Below are positions 34,950 through 45,139 of a stretch of 64,000 nucleotides of DNA, in pieces (position 1 is the first letter of the stretch; each line of letters starts with the position of its first letter). Under the pieces are notes generated by a model that did not search any database, was not told the DNA's origin, and was given only the letters and a program-made list of their open reading frames with translations. The DNA is from Bradyrhizobium diazoefficiens USDA 110 (GTDB lineage: Bacteria; Pseudomonadota; Alphaproteobacteria; Rhizobiales; Xanthobacteraceae): contig NC_004463.1 in the NCBI RefSeq assembly GCF_000011365.1, forward strand, positions 7,426,001 to 7,490,000. The letters run 5' to 3'. The position numbers were made by a program, and so were the translations under genes.

Positions 34950-37028
34950 ATGCGCCTGACTGCCGGATCGCCCGCACGCCTCGGCGCAAGCTGGGACGGA
35001 CGCGGCACCAACTTCGCGCTGTTCTCGGCCAACGCGCAGAAGGTCGAGCTCTGCCTGTTCGACACGCAAGGCCGCCGCGAGCTCGAGCGCGTCGAATTGC
35101 CGGAACGGACCGAGGACGTCTGGCACGGCTATCTCAACGACGTCTCGCCGGGCCAGCTCTATGGCTATCGCGTACACGGCCCCTACGAGCCCGAGCACGG
35201 CCACCGCTTCAACGCCAACAAGCTGCTGCTCGATCCCTATGCCAAGCGGCTCTCCGGACGACTGGTCTGGAGCGATGCGCATTTCGCCTACCGCACCGGC
35301 AGCCCGCGCGAGGACCTGTCCTTCGACCGGCGCGACAATGCGCGCGGCATGCCCAAAGCCGTCGTGGTCGACGAGACCTTCAACTGGGGCCGGCGCGAGA
35401 TCCGCCCCAACATCGCCTGGGAAGACACGATCATCTACGAGGCCCACGTCAAGGGCCTGACGCAGAAGCGCGACGACGTCCCGCCGAACTTGCGCGGCAC
35501 CTATGGCGGCCTGTCGTCGCCGGCGATGATCGAGCATCTGAAGAAGCTTGGCGTCACCACGATCGAGCTGCTGCCGATCCACAGTTTCGTCGACGACCGC
35601 ATATTGGTCGAGAAGAAGCTCGCCAATTACTGGGGCTACAACACGCTGTCCTTCTTCGCGCCCGAGCCCCGCTACGCCCAGGACAACGCGCTCGATTCCT
35701 TCCGCACCACGGTCGCGCGCCTGCACGATGCCGGCATCGAGGTGATGCTCGACGTCGTCTACAACCACACCGCCGAAGGCAACCACCTCGGCCCGACGCT
35801 GTGCTACCGCGGCATCGACAACGCCTCCTATTACTGGCTGAACCGCGAGAACCCGCGCTATTACGACGATTTCACCGGCTGCGGCTCGTCGGTGAACCTC
35901 ACCCATCCGCGCGTGCTGCAGATGGTGATGGATTCCCTGCGCTACTGGGTCGAGGTATGCCATGTCGACGGCTTCCGCTTCGACCTCGCCACGACCCTCG
36001 CGCGCGGGCCCAACGGTTTTGATCGCGGCAGCTCGCTCCTGACCGCGATCCGGCAGGATCCGGTGCTGGCCGCCGTCAAGCTCGTCGCCGAGCCGTGGGA
36101 CCTCGGGCTTGGCGGCTACCAGGTCGGGGCGTTCCCCTCGCAATGGTCGGAGTGGAATGACCGCTATCGCAGCGCCATGCGCCGCTACTGGAGCGGCGAA
36201 GGCAGCCTGATCGGCGACATCTCCAGCCGCATGACGGCATCGTCCGACCTGTTCAACCACGACGGACGTCGGCCGCGCGCCAGCATCAACCACATCACCG
36301 TGCATGATGGCTTCACGCTGGCCGACCTGTTCAGCTACAACGAGAAGCACAACGAGGCCAATGGCGAGGACAATCGCGACGGCTCCAACGACAACCACAG
36401 CAACAATTGCGGTGTCGAAGGGCCGACCGACGATCCCGGGATTCTCGGTCTGCGCCGCCAGCTTCGCAAGAACGTGCTGGCCTGCCTGATGCTGGCGCAG
36501 GGCGTTCCCCTGCTTCTCGCCGGCGACGAGGTCGGCAATTCGCAATCCGGCAACAACAACGCCTATTGCCAGGACAACGAGGTCGGCTGGGTCGGCTGGG
36601 GCAATCTCGGCAAGGACGGCGACGACATGGTCGATTTCGTCGCCGGTCTCGCCGACATCCGCCGCCGCTTCTCGCAGCTTCGCAGCCATCGCTGGCTCGA
36701 CGGGCGCCCCAAAGACGGCCTCTCCTACGGCGCGCTGTGGCTGACGCCTGCCGGAGAGGAGATGACGGAGAACGACTGGAAATTCCCGGAAGGGCGGTTC
36801 CTCTCCTATGTGATGGGGCCGATGGAACCGGGCGGGGCCGCGATCTTTATCGTCCTGAACGCCGCTCCCGAAGAGATCGCATTCAAATTGCCCAAGATGA
36901 CCGAATATAAGAGCTGGCAGCAGATCCTCAACACGACCGATGCCAAGCTGAACACGATCGACTTCCAGCCTGGAAGCGACAGCAAGGCGCCGCCGCGCTC
37001 CGTGCTCGCCTTCGCGGGGGCGCTATGA
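34950..37028 (+). CDS. glgX: Glycogen debranching enzyme
   Basis: 692 residues. CBM48 start (GASWDGRGTNFALFSANAQKVELCLFD), then isoamylase-type GH13 blocks: VMLDVVYNHTAEGN, VDGFRFDLATTLAR, VKLVAEPWDLGLGGYQ and NHITVHDGFTLADLFSYNEKHNEAN (read as consecutive segments). It hydrolyses alpha-1,6 branches and releases maltodextrins for TreY. Three bases separate it from glgB, and its stop overlaps treZ. Confidence 0.93.
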   Translation: MRLTAGSPARLGASWDGRGTNFALFSANAQKVELCLFDTQGRRELERVELPERTEDVWHGYLNDVSPGQLYGYRVHGPYEPEHGHRFNANKLLLDPYAKRLSGRLVWSDAHFAYRTGSPREDLSFDRRDNARGMPKAVVVDETFNWGRREIRPNIAWEDTIIYEAHVKGLTQKRDDVPPNLRGTYGGLSSPAMIEHLKKLGVTTIELLPIHSFVDDRILVEKKLANYWGYNTLSFFAPEPRYAQDNALDSFRTTVARLHDAGIEVMLDVVYNHTAEGNHLGPTLCYRGIDNASYYWLNRENPRYYDDFTGCGSSVNLTHPRVLQMVMDSLRYWVEVCHVDGFRFDLATTLARGPNGFDRGSSLLTAIRQDPVLAAVKLVAEPWDLGLGGYQVGAFPSQWSEWNDRYRSAMRRYWSGEGSLIGDISSRMTASSDLFNHDGRRPRASINHITVHDGFTLADLFSYNEKHNEANGEDNRDGSNDNHSNNCGVEGPTDDPGILGLRRQLRKNVLACLMLAQGVPLLLAGDEVGNSQSGNNNAYCQDNEVGWVGWGNLGKDGDDMVDFVAGLADIRRRFSQLRSHRWLDGRPKDGLSYGALWLTPAGEEMTENDWKFPEGRFLSYVMGPMEPGGAAIFIVLNAAPEEIAFKLPKMTEYKSWQQILNTTDAKLNTIDFQPGSDSKAPPRSVLAFAGAL

Positions 37029-38776
37029 GGCCGTCCTTCGGCGCGAGGCCGACGAAGGAGGGCGTGTCGTTTCGCCTGTGGGCGCCCGGCGCGCGACGAG
37101 TCGATCTCCTGCTCGACCGAAGGCACGCGATGCAGCGCCGGCAGGACGGCTGGTATGTGGCCGAGATCGCCAGCCTGACCACCGGCAGTCCCTACAAGTT
37201 CAGGATCGATGACGAGATCGACGTGCCCGATCCGGCCTCCGCCTTCCAGCCCGAGGACGTGTTCGGCCCGAGCGAGGTGATCGATCACGACGCCTTCGCC
37301 TGGCGCGCGCGCGACTGGCGCGGCCGTCCCTGGGAAGAGACGGTGCTGATCGAGAGCCATGTCGGCACCTTCACAGCGGAAGGTACTTACCGCGCCATGA
37401 TCGACAGGCTCGATCATCTCACAGCGACCGGCATCACCGCGCTTGAGCTGATGCCGCTGGCCGATTTCGCCGGCTACCGCGGCTGGGGCTATGACGGCGT
37501 GCTGTGGTATGCGCCCGACAGCGCTTACGGTCGGCCCGAGGACCTGAAGACGCTGATCGACGAGGCGCATCTGCGCGGGTTGATGGTGTTTCTCGACGTC
37601 GTCTACAATCATTTCGGCCCCGAAGGGAATTACCTCGGACGCTATGCGCCGAGCTTCTTCACCGACGCGCATACGCCCTGGGGCAGCGCCATCGACTATC
37701 GCCTGTCGCAGGTGCGGGCCTTTGCGGTCGAGAACGCACTGTCCTGGCTCAGCGATTATCGCTTCGACGGACTGCGACTCGATGCCGCCAACCACATCAT
37801 GGCGCTGCCCGGCGAGCAGTCGATGCTGCAAGACCTCAGCGTCGCCGCCGGCGAGCTTGCCAAGGCCACGGGGCGGCACATCCATCTGGTGCTGGAGAAC
37901 GGCGACAATCGCGCCAGCCTGCTTGACGCCGCGCAGGAGCCGCCGAACGGCAAATATCGCGCGCAGTGGAACGACGACTATCACCACGTCTGGCATGTGA
38001 TGCTGACCGGCGAGCTCGCCGGCTACTATGCCGACTACCAGACACCGCGCATGGATCTCGCACGCGCGCTCGCCTCGGGCTTCGTCTACCAGGGCGAGAT
38101 CTCGGAGTTCTGGGGCAAGAAGCCGCGCGGCGAGCCGAGCCGCGAGCTGCCGCCGGCGACCTTCGTCAACTTCCTGCAAAACCACGACCAGATCGGCAAC
38201 CGTCCGCTCGGCGAGCGGCTCGAAAGCCTGGCATCGCCGCGGCAGATCGAAGCCGCGCTCGCAGTCACGCTGCTGGCGCCGATGGTGCCGATGCTGTTTC
38301 AGGGCGAGGAATGGGGCTCGAAGGTCCCCTTCCCGTTCTTTTGCGACTTCCAGGGCGGGCTGGCCGACGCCGTGCGCAAGGGACGCAGGCAGGAATATGC
38401 CTGGGCCTATGAGAAATACGGCGACGAGGTGCCCGACCCGCTCGATCCGGCAACACTGCAATCGGCCGTGCTCGATTGGGGCGGCCGCACGCCGGAGCAG
38501 GATGCGCGGCTGGCTCTGGTGCGTGACCTGCTCGCGCTCCGCCGCAAGGAGATCATGCCGCGGCTGAAAGGCGCGCGCTTCGGCGACGCCGAGGCGACCG
38601 ATAGCGGCTTGCTCCGCGCGCATTGGCGCATGGGCGACGGCACGACGCTGCGCCTCGTCGCCAATCTCTCGGATCACGAGATCATTTCCACTGACAATGC
38701 GGGCACGCCGATCTGGGGCGGCGCGGCCGGCGATCGCCTTCCGCCCTGGTCGGTGGTCTGGCGCCTCGGAGGTTGA
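37025..38776 (+). CDS. treZ: Malto-oligosyltrehalose trehalohydrolase
   Basis: 583 residues. N-terminal module RPSFGARPTKEGVSFRLWAPGARRVDLLL; GH13 blocks VFLDVVYNHFGPEGNYLG, YRFDGLRLDAANHIM, HLVLENGDNRASLL and FLQNHDQIGNRPLGERL; FQGEEWGSKVPFPFFCDF is characteristic of TreZ. It releases trehalose from maltooligosyl-trehalose produced by TreY. ATGA overlap with glgX; treY starts one base after its stop. Confidence 0.94.
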   Translation: MRPSFGARPTKEGVSFRLWAPGARRVDLLLDRRHAMQRRQDGWYVAEIASLTTGSPYKFRIDDEIDVPDPASAFQPEDVFGPSEVIDHDAFAWRARDWRGRPWEETVLIESHVGTFTAEGTYRAMIDRLDHLTATGITALELMPLADFAGYRGWGYDGVLWYAPDSAYGRPEDLKTLIDEAHLRGLMVFLDVVYNHFGPEGNYLGRYAPSFFTDAHTPWGSAIDYRLSQVRAFAVENALSWLSDYRFDGLRLDAANHIMALPGEQSMLQDLSVAAGELAKATGRHIHLVLENGDNRASLLDAAQEPPNGKYRAQWNDDYHHVWHVMLTGELAGYYADYQTPRMDLARALASGFVYQGEISEFWGKKPRGEPSRELPPATFVNFLQNHDQIGNRPLGERLESLASPRQIEAALAVTLLAPMVPMLFQGEEWGSKVPFPFFCDFQGGLADAVRKGRRQEYAWAYEKYGDEVPDPLDPATLQSAVLDWGGRTPEQDARLALVRDLLALRRKEIMPRLKGARFGDAEATDSGLLRAHWRMGDGTTLRLVANLSDHEIISTDNAGTPIWGGAAGDRLPPWSVVWRLGG

Positions 38777-38777
38777 C

Positions 38778-41564
38778 ATGCCTCCGGCCATTCCTCTCGC
38801 GACCTACCGGCTTCAGCTCACCGCGGATTTCGACTTCGACAAGGCTGCCGCAGTGGTGCCTTATCTCAAATCGCTCGGAATCACGCATCTGTATGCCTCG
38901 CCGGTGATGAAGGCGCGCAAGGGCTCGACGCACGGCTACGACACCGTCGATCACAGCCAGTTCAATCCGGAGCTCGGCGGCGAGGCCGGCTTTGCGCGGC
39001 TGAGCGAGGCACTCGGCAGGAACGACCTCGGCCTCATCATCGACTTCGTGCCGAACCATGTCGGCGTGCACTTTGCCGACAATCCCTGGTGGCTTGACGT
39101 GCTGGAATGGGGACCGACTTCGCCGCACGCGGCCGCCTTCGATATCGACTGGGATCTGCTGCCCCACCGCGCCCGCGGCGGCGTGCTGCTGCCGATCCTC
39201 GGTTCGTCCTATGGCGAGGCGCTGGAGCGCGGCGACATCGAGCTGCGCTACGATGCCAGCGAAGGCAGCCTTTCTGCCTGGTATTTCGAGCATCGCCTGC
39301 CGATCGCCCCGGAGCGCTATGGCGAAATGCTGCGGATGCTCGTGAAGGAAGCCGATGCCGCCGAGACGGAGGCCGGCAAGCGCCTGCTCGCGCTCGCGGC
39401 CCGCTACACCGGCCTTCGCCGTCCCAACCGCAAGGAAGCCCCTGGCTTCAAGACGGAGCTGAAGGAGATCGCGGGCGCGGCCGACATCATCGCGAGCGGC
39501 CTTTCCGCCTATCGTGCGGCCAAGGATCGTCCGGCGCAGACGCTGGCGCTGCATCATCTGCTGGAGCGCCAGCACTACAAGCTCGGTCATTGGCGGCTCG
39601 CCTCCAGCGACATCAACTACCGCCGCTTCTTCGACGTCAACGGGCTCGCCGGCCTGCGCGTCGAGGACCCCGGCACATTCGCTGCCACGCACCGGCTGGT
39701 GAAGCAGCTCGTGGCCGACGGCAGGCTGCACGGCATCCGGCTCGATCACATCGACGGCCTGCGCGATCCCGCCCAGTACTGCCAGCGGCTGCGCCGGCTG
39801 GTGCGCGACGCGCAAGGCAACACCAAGCCGTTCTACACCGTGATCGAAAAGATCCTGTGCGAGCACGAGCACCTGCCGCATTTCGCCGGCATCCAGGGCA
39901 CCACCGGCTATGAGTGGATGAACGTCATCACGCAAGTGCTGGTCGACGCCAAGGGGCTGGAGGCGCTGGACGAGACCTGGCGGCAAGTCAGCAATCGCCC
40001 ACCGCGGCTTGCGCCTTACGTCAAGGAGGCCAAGCGGCGGGTGCTGGAGACGCTGCTCACCAGCGAATTCATCGTGCTGACGCGCCTGCTCGCACGCATT
40101 GCCAACGGGCATTACTCGACCCGCGACTTCTCGGCCGACAGCCTGCGGCAGGCGCTCGAGCTCTACGTGCTGCATTTCCCGGTCTATCGCACCTATCTCA
40201 CGTCCGGCGCGCCTGCCGCGCACGATCGCAAGCTGATCGACGATACCATCGCGCGCGCCCGGGCAGAGTGGTTCGCCGCGGACGAGGGCATTTTCGATTT
40301 CCTGCGCGATGCCCTCACCATGGACCTGCTCAAGCCCGGCCGGCCCCCGCACAGTGCCCCACGCGTGCGCCGCTTCGCGCTAAAGGTGCAGCAGTTCACC
40401 GGGCCGGTGATGGCGAAGTCGCTGGAGGACACCGCGTTCTACCAATTCCACCGGCTGCTCGCGCTGAACGAGGTCGGCGGCGATCCCGCGAGCACCGGCC
40501 TTGCCATTCCCGCCTTCCACGAGGCCATGCGCGCGCGCGCCAAGGAATGGCCGCAAGGGATGACGGCAACCGCCACCCACGACACCAAGCGCGGCGAGGA
40601 CGCCCGCGCCCGGATCGCAGCGCTCAGCGAAATTCCCGGCGAATGGACCAGCGCAGTTTCGCGCTGGAAGGTGCTGAACGCGCCGCATCTCGCGCTCCAT
40701 GGCCATCTGCGCGCGCCGTCGGCGACGTTCGAATACATGCTCTACCAGACCCTGCTCGGCGCCTGGCCGCTTCAGACACCCGCGGACGCCGGCTTCGTCG
40801 AGCGCATCCAGGCCTATGCGCTGAAGGCCGCCCGCGAGGGCAAGGAAGAGACGAGCTGGCTCAACCCGCACGAGACCTACGAGACCGGACTACGAGACTT
40901 CGTCGCGAAGATCCTCGATCCCGCGCAGTCGCGCGAATTCCTGGAGGCGCTGCAAACCCTGGCGCGCCGCGTCGCGCTGCTCGGCGCGTTGAACTCGCTG
41001 AGCCAGCTCACCCTCAAGGCAACGCTGCCGGGCGTTCCTGACTTCTACCAGGGCACCGAATTCTGGGATCTGTCGCTGGTCGATCCCGACAACCGCCGTC
41101 CGGTGGATTTTTCCGCGCGGAATACGGCGCTTGGTTCGCTGTCCGGTCCGGATTGGAGCAGCCTTATCAAGACTTGGCCGGATGGCCAGCTCAAGCTGGC
41201 CTGGACGCGGCACCTCCTCAAGCTGCGCAACGAGCTCGCCGGCGTTTTTACGCAAGGCGACTACCAGTCGCTGGACGTCCATGGCGCGCACGCCGATCAT
41301 GTCATCGCTTTCGCCCGTCGCCACGACCGCGCTGCGGCGATTGTCGTGGTCGGGCGATTGTTCGCGCCGTTTTCGCAAGGCGGCCGGGAATGGCCCGCGC
41401 TCGAAGGTTTTGACGCCACCATCGACATCACCGGCTACGCTGCGCCGGGACTTGCAGGCAACGAACTGCCGGTCGCGCAGGCTTTTCGTGATTTTCCCGC
41501 GGCCGTCATCGAGGCCCGTACAGCGGGCGCCATCAGGCCTGCGCGGCAGCGCGTGCGCGCCTGA
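38778..41564 (+). CDS. treY: Malto-oligosyltrehalose synthase
   Basis: 928 residues from ATG 38778, chosen because GGAGG at 38768-38772 is correctly spaced and MPPAIPLATYRLQL is the canonical TreY start. Blocks: YLKSLGITHLYASPVMKARKGSTHGYD, IIDFVPNHVGV, GIRLDHIDGLRDP, FYTVIEKILCEHEHLP and TATHDTKRGEDARARI. It isomerises the reducing end of maltodextrin into trehalose linkage. Last gene of the operon, which therefore contains both the TreS and the TreYZ routes to trehalose. Confidence 0.94.
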   Translation: MPPAIPLATYRLQLTADFDFDKAAAVVPYLKSLGITHLYASPVMKARKGSTHGYDTVDHSQFNPELGGEAGFARLSEALGRNDLGLIIDFVPNHVGVHFADNPWWLDVLEWGPTSPHAAAFDIDWDLLPHRARGGVLLPILGSSYGEALERGDIELRYDASEGSLSAWYFEHRLPIAPERYGEMLRMLVKEADAAETEAGKRLLALAARYTGLRRPNRKEAPGFKTELKEIAGAADIIASGLSAYRAAKDRPAQTLALHHLLERQHYKLGHWRLASSDINYRRFFDVNGLAGLRVEDPGTFAATHRLVKQLVADGRLHGIRLDHIDGLRDPAQYCQRLRRLVRDAQGNTKPFYTVIEKILCEHEHLPHFAGIQGTTGYEWMNVITQVLVDAKGLEALDETWRQVSNRPPRLAPYVKEAKRRVLETLLTSEFIVLTRLLARIANGHYSTRDFSADSLRQALELYVLHFPVYRTYLTSGAPAAHDRKLIDDTIARARAEWFAADEGIFDFLRDALTMDLLKPGRPPHSAPRVRRFALKVQQFTGPVMAKSLEDTAFYQFHRLLALNEVGGDPASTGLAIPAFHEAMRARAKEWPQGMTATATHDTKRGEDARARIAALSEIPGEWTSAVSRWKVLNAPHLALHGHLRAPSATFEYMLYQTLLGAWPLQTPADAGFVERIQAYALKAAREGKEETSWLNPHETYETGLRDFVAKILDPAQSREFLEALQTLARRVALLGALNSLSQLTLKATLPGVPDFYQGTEFWDLSLVDPDNRRPVDFSARNTALGSLSGPDWSSLIKTWPDGQLKLAWTRHLLKLRNELAGVFTQGDYQSLDVHGAHADHVIAFARRHDRAAAIVVVGRLFAPFSQGGREWPALEGFDATIDITGYAAPGLAGNELPVAQAFRDFPAAVIEARTAGAIRPARQRVRA

Positions 41565-41567
41565 AAC

Positions 41568-41885
41568 TCACTTTCCCCCGTCCTTGGTCAGCAGCAACTG
41601 CCCGCGCTTGCGGATCGTCGCCTGCGCCATCTCGGCAAAGCGCTGCAACAGCCAGGGCAGCACGACTTGCACCTTGACCTGGTCGTCGGCGACGTCGACC
41701 TGGCCGGTGGCAATCTGCCCGAGTGCGCGGATGCGAAAGGTCATGCTGTCGCCGCTCCAGCGCTCCTCCTCCACCTGCATCACGGGAATGCTCGCCGCCG
41801 CGCGGCCAAGCCCGGACTTCAGCCGGCGCACCGCTTCCTCGCGGCCGAGACGATGGGGAATTGAAACGACAAGCGGTGCTGACAT
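41568..41885 (-). CDS. Polyhydroxyalkanoic acid system family protein
   Basis: 105 residues, the family length. LVVSIPHRLGREEAVRRLKSGL and FRIRALGQIATGQVDVADDQVKVQVVLPWLLQRFAEM fit the small PHA_gran_rgn family, found with polyhydroxyalkanoate granule genes. No PHA synthesis gene is nearby. Convergent with treY, three bases between stops. Confidence 0.72.
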   Translation of the reverse strand: MSAPLVVSIPHRLGREEAVRRLKSGLGRAAASIPVMQVEEERWSGDSMTFRIRALGQIATGQVDVADDQVKVQVVLPWLLQRFAEMAQATIRKRGQLLLTKDGGK

Positions 41886-41979
41886 GGCCGTGCCCTACGC
41901 TGATTGAATCTCATTCATCATGCCGGCCCGAGCGGCAAAGGTTCCATGCAACTTGCACCTGTCGCCCCGTTTCAAAACC

Positions 41980-42004
41980 GGAACTTTAAAACCTGCGGCA
42001 AGTT
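41980..42004 (+). promoter_or_regulatory. Candidate EcfG-type promoter of the DUF3309 gene
   Basis: GGAAC at 41980-41984, 16-base spacer, AGTT at 42001-42004: one base away from the strict EcfG -10. A leader of about 55 bases ends with GGAGGAG at 42054-42060 before the DUF3309 ATG. Confidence 0.5.
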
Positions 42005-42066
42005 GCCCCCGCACCAAAGGGACAGGTGCAAACGACCCTTTCAACAGAGGGCTGGAGGAGACTAGC

Positions 42067-42231
42067 ATGTCTATCGGTACGATCATTCTGATCATTTTGG
42101 TCATCGCCCTGCTCGGCGGCTTCAGCGGCATCGGCGGCGGGCCGTTCTACGGCACCGGCTATTACGGCGGCGGCGGCCTCGGGCTCGTCATCGTCATCCT
42201 GCTGATCCTGCTGCTGCTCGGACGGATCTAG
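42067..42231 (+). CDS. DUF3309 small membrane protein
   Basis: 54 residues from ATG 42067, preceded by a strong GGAGGAG site. Two hydrophobic stretches (TIILIILVIALLGG and LGLVIVILLILLLLG) flank a glycine/tyrosine-rich centre (YGTGYYGGGG), the standard DUF3309 layout. Function unknown; such proteins are abundant in stressed Rhizobiales by my recollection. Confidence 0.82.
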   Translation: MSIGTIILIILVIALLGGFSGIGGGPFYGTGYYGGGGLGLVIVILLILLLLGRI

Positions 42232-42240
42232 CCAAGTCGG

Positions 42241-42331
42241 TCATTCCGGGGCGCGCGCAAGCGCGAACCCGGAATCTCGCGCCGCAAACCTCTGGATTCC
42301 GGGTCTGCGCTTCGCGCAGCCCGGAATGACG
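42241..42331. repeat. Palindromic intergenic repeat (CATTCCGGG family)
   Basis: Between the convergent DUF3309 and ligD genes. The ends are complementary (TCATTCCGGG at the left, CCCGGAATGA at the right), with inner hairpins GCGCGCAAGCGCG and TGCGCTTCGCGCA. It belongs to the same family as the longer repeats at 46028 and 50238. Likely acts as a two-way transcription end. Confidence 0.7.
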
Positions 42332-42344
42332 TTTAAAAGAGCGA

Positions 42345-45023
42345 CTACCTCATCTTCCCCGCAAGCTTCTTCATCGCGGCCTTGATCGACGCGGCCGCAT
42401 CGTCATAGCCCTCCCACGCCTTGGAACGCGCCAGCAGGCCCGGCACCGTCCGCACCGTATATCGCTTCGGATCGAGATCGCCCTTCACCTGCGCCCAGGT
42501 GACAGGCATCGACACGGTCGCGCCGTCGCGGGCGCGGGGCGATAGCGGCGCCACCGCCGTCGCCAGGCGATCGTTGCGCAGATAGTCCAGAAAGATCTTT
42601 CCGTTGCGCAGCTTCTTGGACATGTTGAGCAGATAGCGCTCGGGCTCGTCATCCGCCATCCATCGGCAGATTCCTTGCGCGAACGCCTTGGCCTCCTTCC
42701 AGCTCACCTTGTCGCGCGCGCCGTGGAGCAGCGGCACCACCACATGCAGGCCCTTGCCGCCGGTGGTCTTGCAGAAGCTCTCCATGCCAACGTCAGTGAG
42801 CCGCTGCCGCATCTGCTTGGCCGCCTCGACGACATCGGCGAAACCGACATCAGGCGCGGGGTCGAGATCGAACACCAGCCGGCCCGGCGTGTCATAGGCA
42901 TCCGGCGCACAGTTCCAGGGATGCAGCTCGAGGCCGCCGATCTGCGCGACCGCGGCAAGTCCCTCGACGCGATCGATCTGCAAATACGGCTTGCGATCGC
43001 CGGACACCTTGGCGAGCTCGAGCAGGTTCGAGGTGCCCTGCATGGCATGGCGCTGGAAGAATGTCTCGCCGCCGATGCCGTCGGGCGCGCGCAGGATCGA
43101 GCAAGGTCGCCCCTTCAGGTGCTCGATCATCCAGCCGCCGACCGCCTCGAAATAGCGCGCGAGATCGAGCTTGGTAACGCCCTCGCCGTCGCCGCCATCC
43201 GGCCACAGCTCCTTGTCCGGCTTCGAGATCACGACGCCCATGACCTCGGCAGCGCCGGCATCTTTCTTCTTTCCGGACTTCGCAGGAACGCGCTTTCCAG
43301 CAGACGGCCTGGCGAGCTCGGTATCGGCGGGCGTCTCCGCCTCGACCTCCTCGGCCGGCTTGTCCTGCCGCAGCCCCTTGAAGGCGGCCTGGCGAATGTT
43401 GCCGTCGGCGGTGAAGCCGGCGAACTCGATTTCGGCGACGAGCTCCGGCTTCAGCCAGTGCACGTCCCGCGTCTTCTTCGGCGCGTTCTTGCCGCTGAAC
43501 GGGCTGTCCTTGGCCTCCATGGCTTTAAGGGACGGCATGATGCGCTTGACCGTGTCGGCGCCGAAGCCGGTACCGACCATGCCGACGAAGACGAGGTGAT
43601 CGCCGCGATGCACACCGGCCATCAGCGAGCGGAATTTGCCGTTGGTGGTCTTCCAGCCGCCGATCACGACCTCATGGCCGGCGCGGCATTTGGCCTTGGT
43701 CCAGCTCTCCGTCCGTCCCGACCGGTACGGTGCGTCCAGCTTCTTCGACACCACGCCTTCAAGCTCGAGCTTGCAGGCCGATTGCAGCACGGCGTCGCCG
43801 CCGCTCTCGAAATGCTCGACATAGCGGATCTGGTTCGATTTCCGCTTTTGTGCCTCCAGCAGCTCCTTGAGCCGCGACTTACGCTCCCTGAGCGGAAGGC
43901 GGCGATAGTCGCGGCCTTCGGCGAACAGGAGATCGAAGGCAAAGAAGATGAGGTCCTCGGTCTTGCCATCCGACAGCGCGGCCTGGAGCGAGGAGAAGTT
44001 CGGCGCGCCGTTGTGGTCGAGCGCGACAATCTCGCCGTCGATCATGGCCTCCGGCAGCGAATTCGCCTCCTTCGCGATGGAGGCGAACTTGTCGGTCCAG
44101 TCGAGACCCTTGCGGGTCTTCAGCGTCGCCTTGCCATCCTCGATGCGAAGCTGCACGCGATAGCCGTCGAACTTGATCTCGTGGCACCAGCCGTCGCCGG
44201 CCGGCGGACGCTCGACCGGCGTGCAGAGCTGCGGCGCGACGAAATCCGGCATGTCCGCGACCGTCTTGGCGTTCGTAGCCGCCGTGGCACTCTTCTTTGC
44301 GGCCTTGTTTACGGTCTTGCCGGCCTTCAACGCGGCGCGTGGCGCCGGCGCGACGGTCCGCCCCTTCGTCTCCTCGACGCGGTTGGATTGCCACACTGCA
44401 TCGGCCTTGCCCCTGGCACCCTTCGCCAGCATGAACGGCTTTGGCGCGCGGCCCTTGCCTTCGGCGATCTGCGCCATCGCGCGGCCGGAGGCGACTGACT
44501 TGTCCTCGGCAAGGATGTCCTCGCCCTCGCGGGCATATTCGTCGCGATGCTTGATCAGCAGCCAGTTGGTCCGCTTGCCGCCATCGCGATCGTTGCGCAT
44601 GCGGACCAGCACCCAGCTTCCGTGCAGCTTTTCGCCGTGCAGCGTGAACTTCAGGTCGCCCTTCTTGAAACCACGCTCGGGATCATCGGCCTCCCAGGTG
44701 CCGCGGTCCCACAGCATAACCGTGCCGCCGCCATACTGCCCTTCCGGAATCGTTCCTTCGAAATCGCCATAGTCGAGCGGATGGTCCTCGACCTCGACCG
44801 CCAGCCGCTTGTCGTGCGGATCGAGCGAGGGGCCCTTCGTCACCGCCCAGGACTTGAACACGCCGTCGAACTCGAGGCGGAAATCGTAGTGCAGCCGGCT
44901 GGCGTCATGCTTCTGGATCACGAAGCGTCGCTGTTTCGAAGAGGCTACCGCGGCCTCGCCGGAGGGCTCAGGGGTCTTCTCGAAGTCCCGCTTCTGTCGA
45001 TAGGTGGAGAGTTTTCGCAGCAC
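42345..45023 (-). CDS. ligD: ATP-dependent DNA ligase D
   Basis: 892 residues, domain order phosphoesterase-ligase-polymerase. PE (about 20-160): [29 protein letters not shown] (split over two motifs) and [20 protein letters not shown]. Ligase (about 265-560): nucleotidyl lysine in [15 protein letters not shown]. Polymerase (about 600-890): [18 protein letters not shown] and [17 protein letters not shown]. Two lysine-rich linkers join the domains. With Ku it performs non-homologous end joining. Divergent from ku, with which it appears to share a stress promoter region. Confidence 0.94.
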   Translation of the reverse strand: MLRKLSTYRQKRDFEKTPEPSGEAAVASSKQRRFVIQKHDASRLHYDFRLEFDGVFKSWAVTKGPSLDPHDKRLAVEVEDHPLDYGDFEGTIPEGQYGGGTVMLWDRGTWEADDPERGFKKGDLKFTLHGEKLHGSWVLVRMRNDRDGGKRTNWLLIKHRDEYAREGEDILAEDKSVASGRAMAQIAEGKGRAPKPFMLAKGARGKADAVWQSNRVEETKGRTVAPAPRAALKAGKTVNKAAKKSATAATNAKTVADMPDFVAPQLCTPVERPPAGDGWCHEIKFDGYRVQLRIEDGKATLKTRKGLDWTDKFASIAKEANSLPEAMIDGEIVALDHNGAPNFSSLQAALSDGKTEDLIFFAFDLLFAEGRDYRRLPLRERKSRLKELLEAQKRKSNQIRYVEHFESGGDAVLQSACKLELEGVVSKKLDAPYRSGRTESWTKAKCRAGHEVVIGGWKTTNGKFRSLMAGVHRGDHLVFVGMVGTGFGADTVKRIMPSLKAMEAKDSPFSGKNAPKKTRDVHWLKPELVAEIEFAGFTADGNIRQAAFKGLRQDKPAEEVEAETPADTELARPSAGKRVPAKSGKKKDAGAAEVMGVVISKPDKELWPDGGDGEGVTKLDLARYFEAVGGWMIEHLKGRPCSILRAPDGIGGETFFQRHAMQGTSNLLELAKVSGDRKPYLQIDRVEGLAAVAQIGGLELHPWNCAPDAYDTPGRLVFDLDPAPDVGFADVVEAAKQMRQRLTDVGMESFCKTTGGKGLHVVVPLLHGARDKVSWKEAKAFAQGICRWMADDEPERYLLNMSKKLRNGKIFLDYLRNDRLATAVAPLSPRARDGATVSMPVTWAQVKGDLDPKRYTVRTVPGLLARSKAWEGYDDAAASIKAAMKKLAGKMR

Positions 45024-45077
45024 GACCGGTCCCGCATCTCTTTCGGCTTCAAGCCTATCACGGCAAAAGTCCCATCC

Positions 45078-45110
45078 GGAACCAAAACCCGACGCGCCGG
45101 TTGGAGTTCC
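45078..45110. promoter_or_regulatory. Interleaved divergent EcfG-type promoters of ku and ligD
   Basis: Plus strand: GGAAC 45078-45082, 16 bases, GGTT 45099-45102, about 38 bases before the ku ATG. Minus strand: GGAAC 45110-45106, 16 bases, GGTT 45089-45086, about 63 bases before the ligD ATG. Each -10 lies inside the other's spacer. Both match GGAAC-N18-TT. Family knowledge: in Sinorhizobium meliloti end joining is stimulated through the general stress sigma factor RpoE2. Confidence 0.65.
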
Positions 45111-45139
45111 AAAACGCCTTGAAAACGCTGGAGAATGGA

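Noticed and set aside
33030..36689. A 1219-codon open frame on the minus strand opposite glgB and glgX.
   Set aside because: Same reasoning: the plus-strand genes are complete with intact catalytic motifs; the antisense frame has no recognisable domain.
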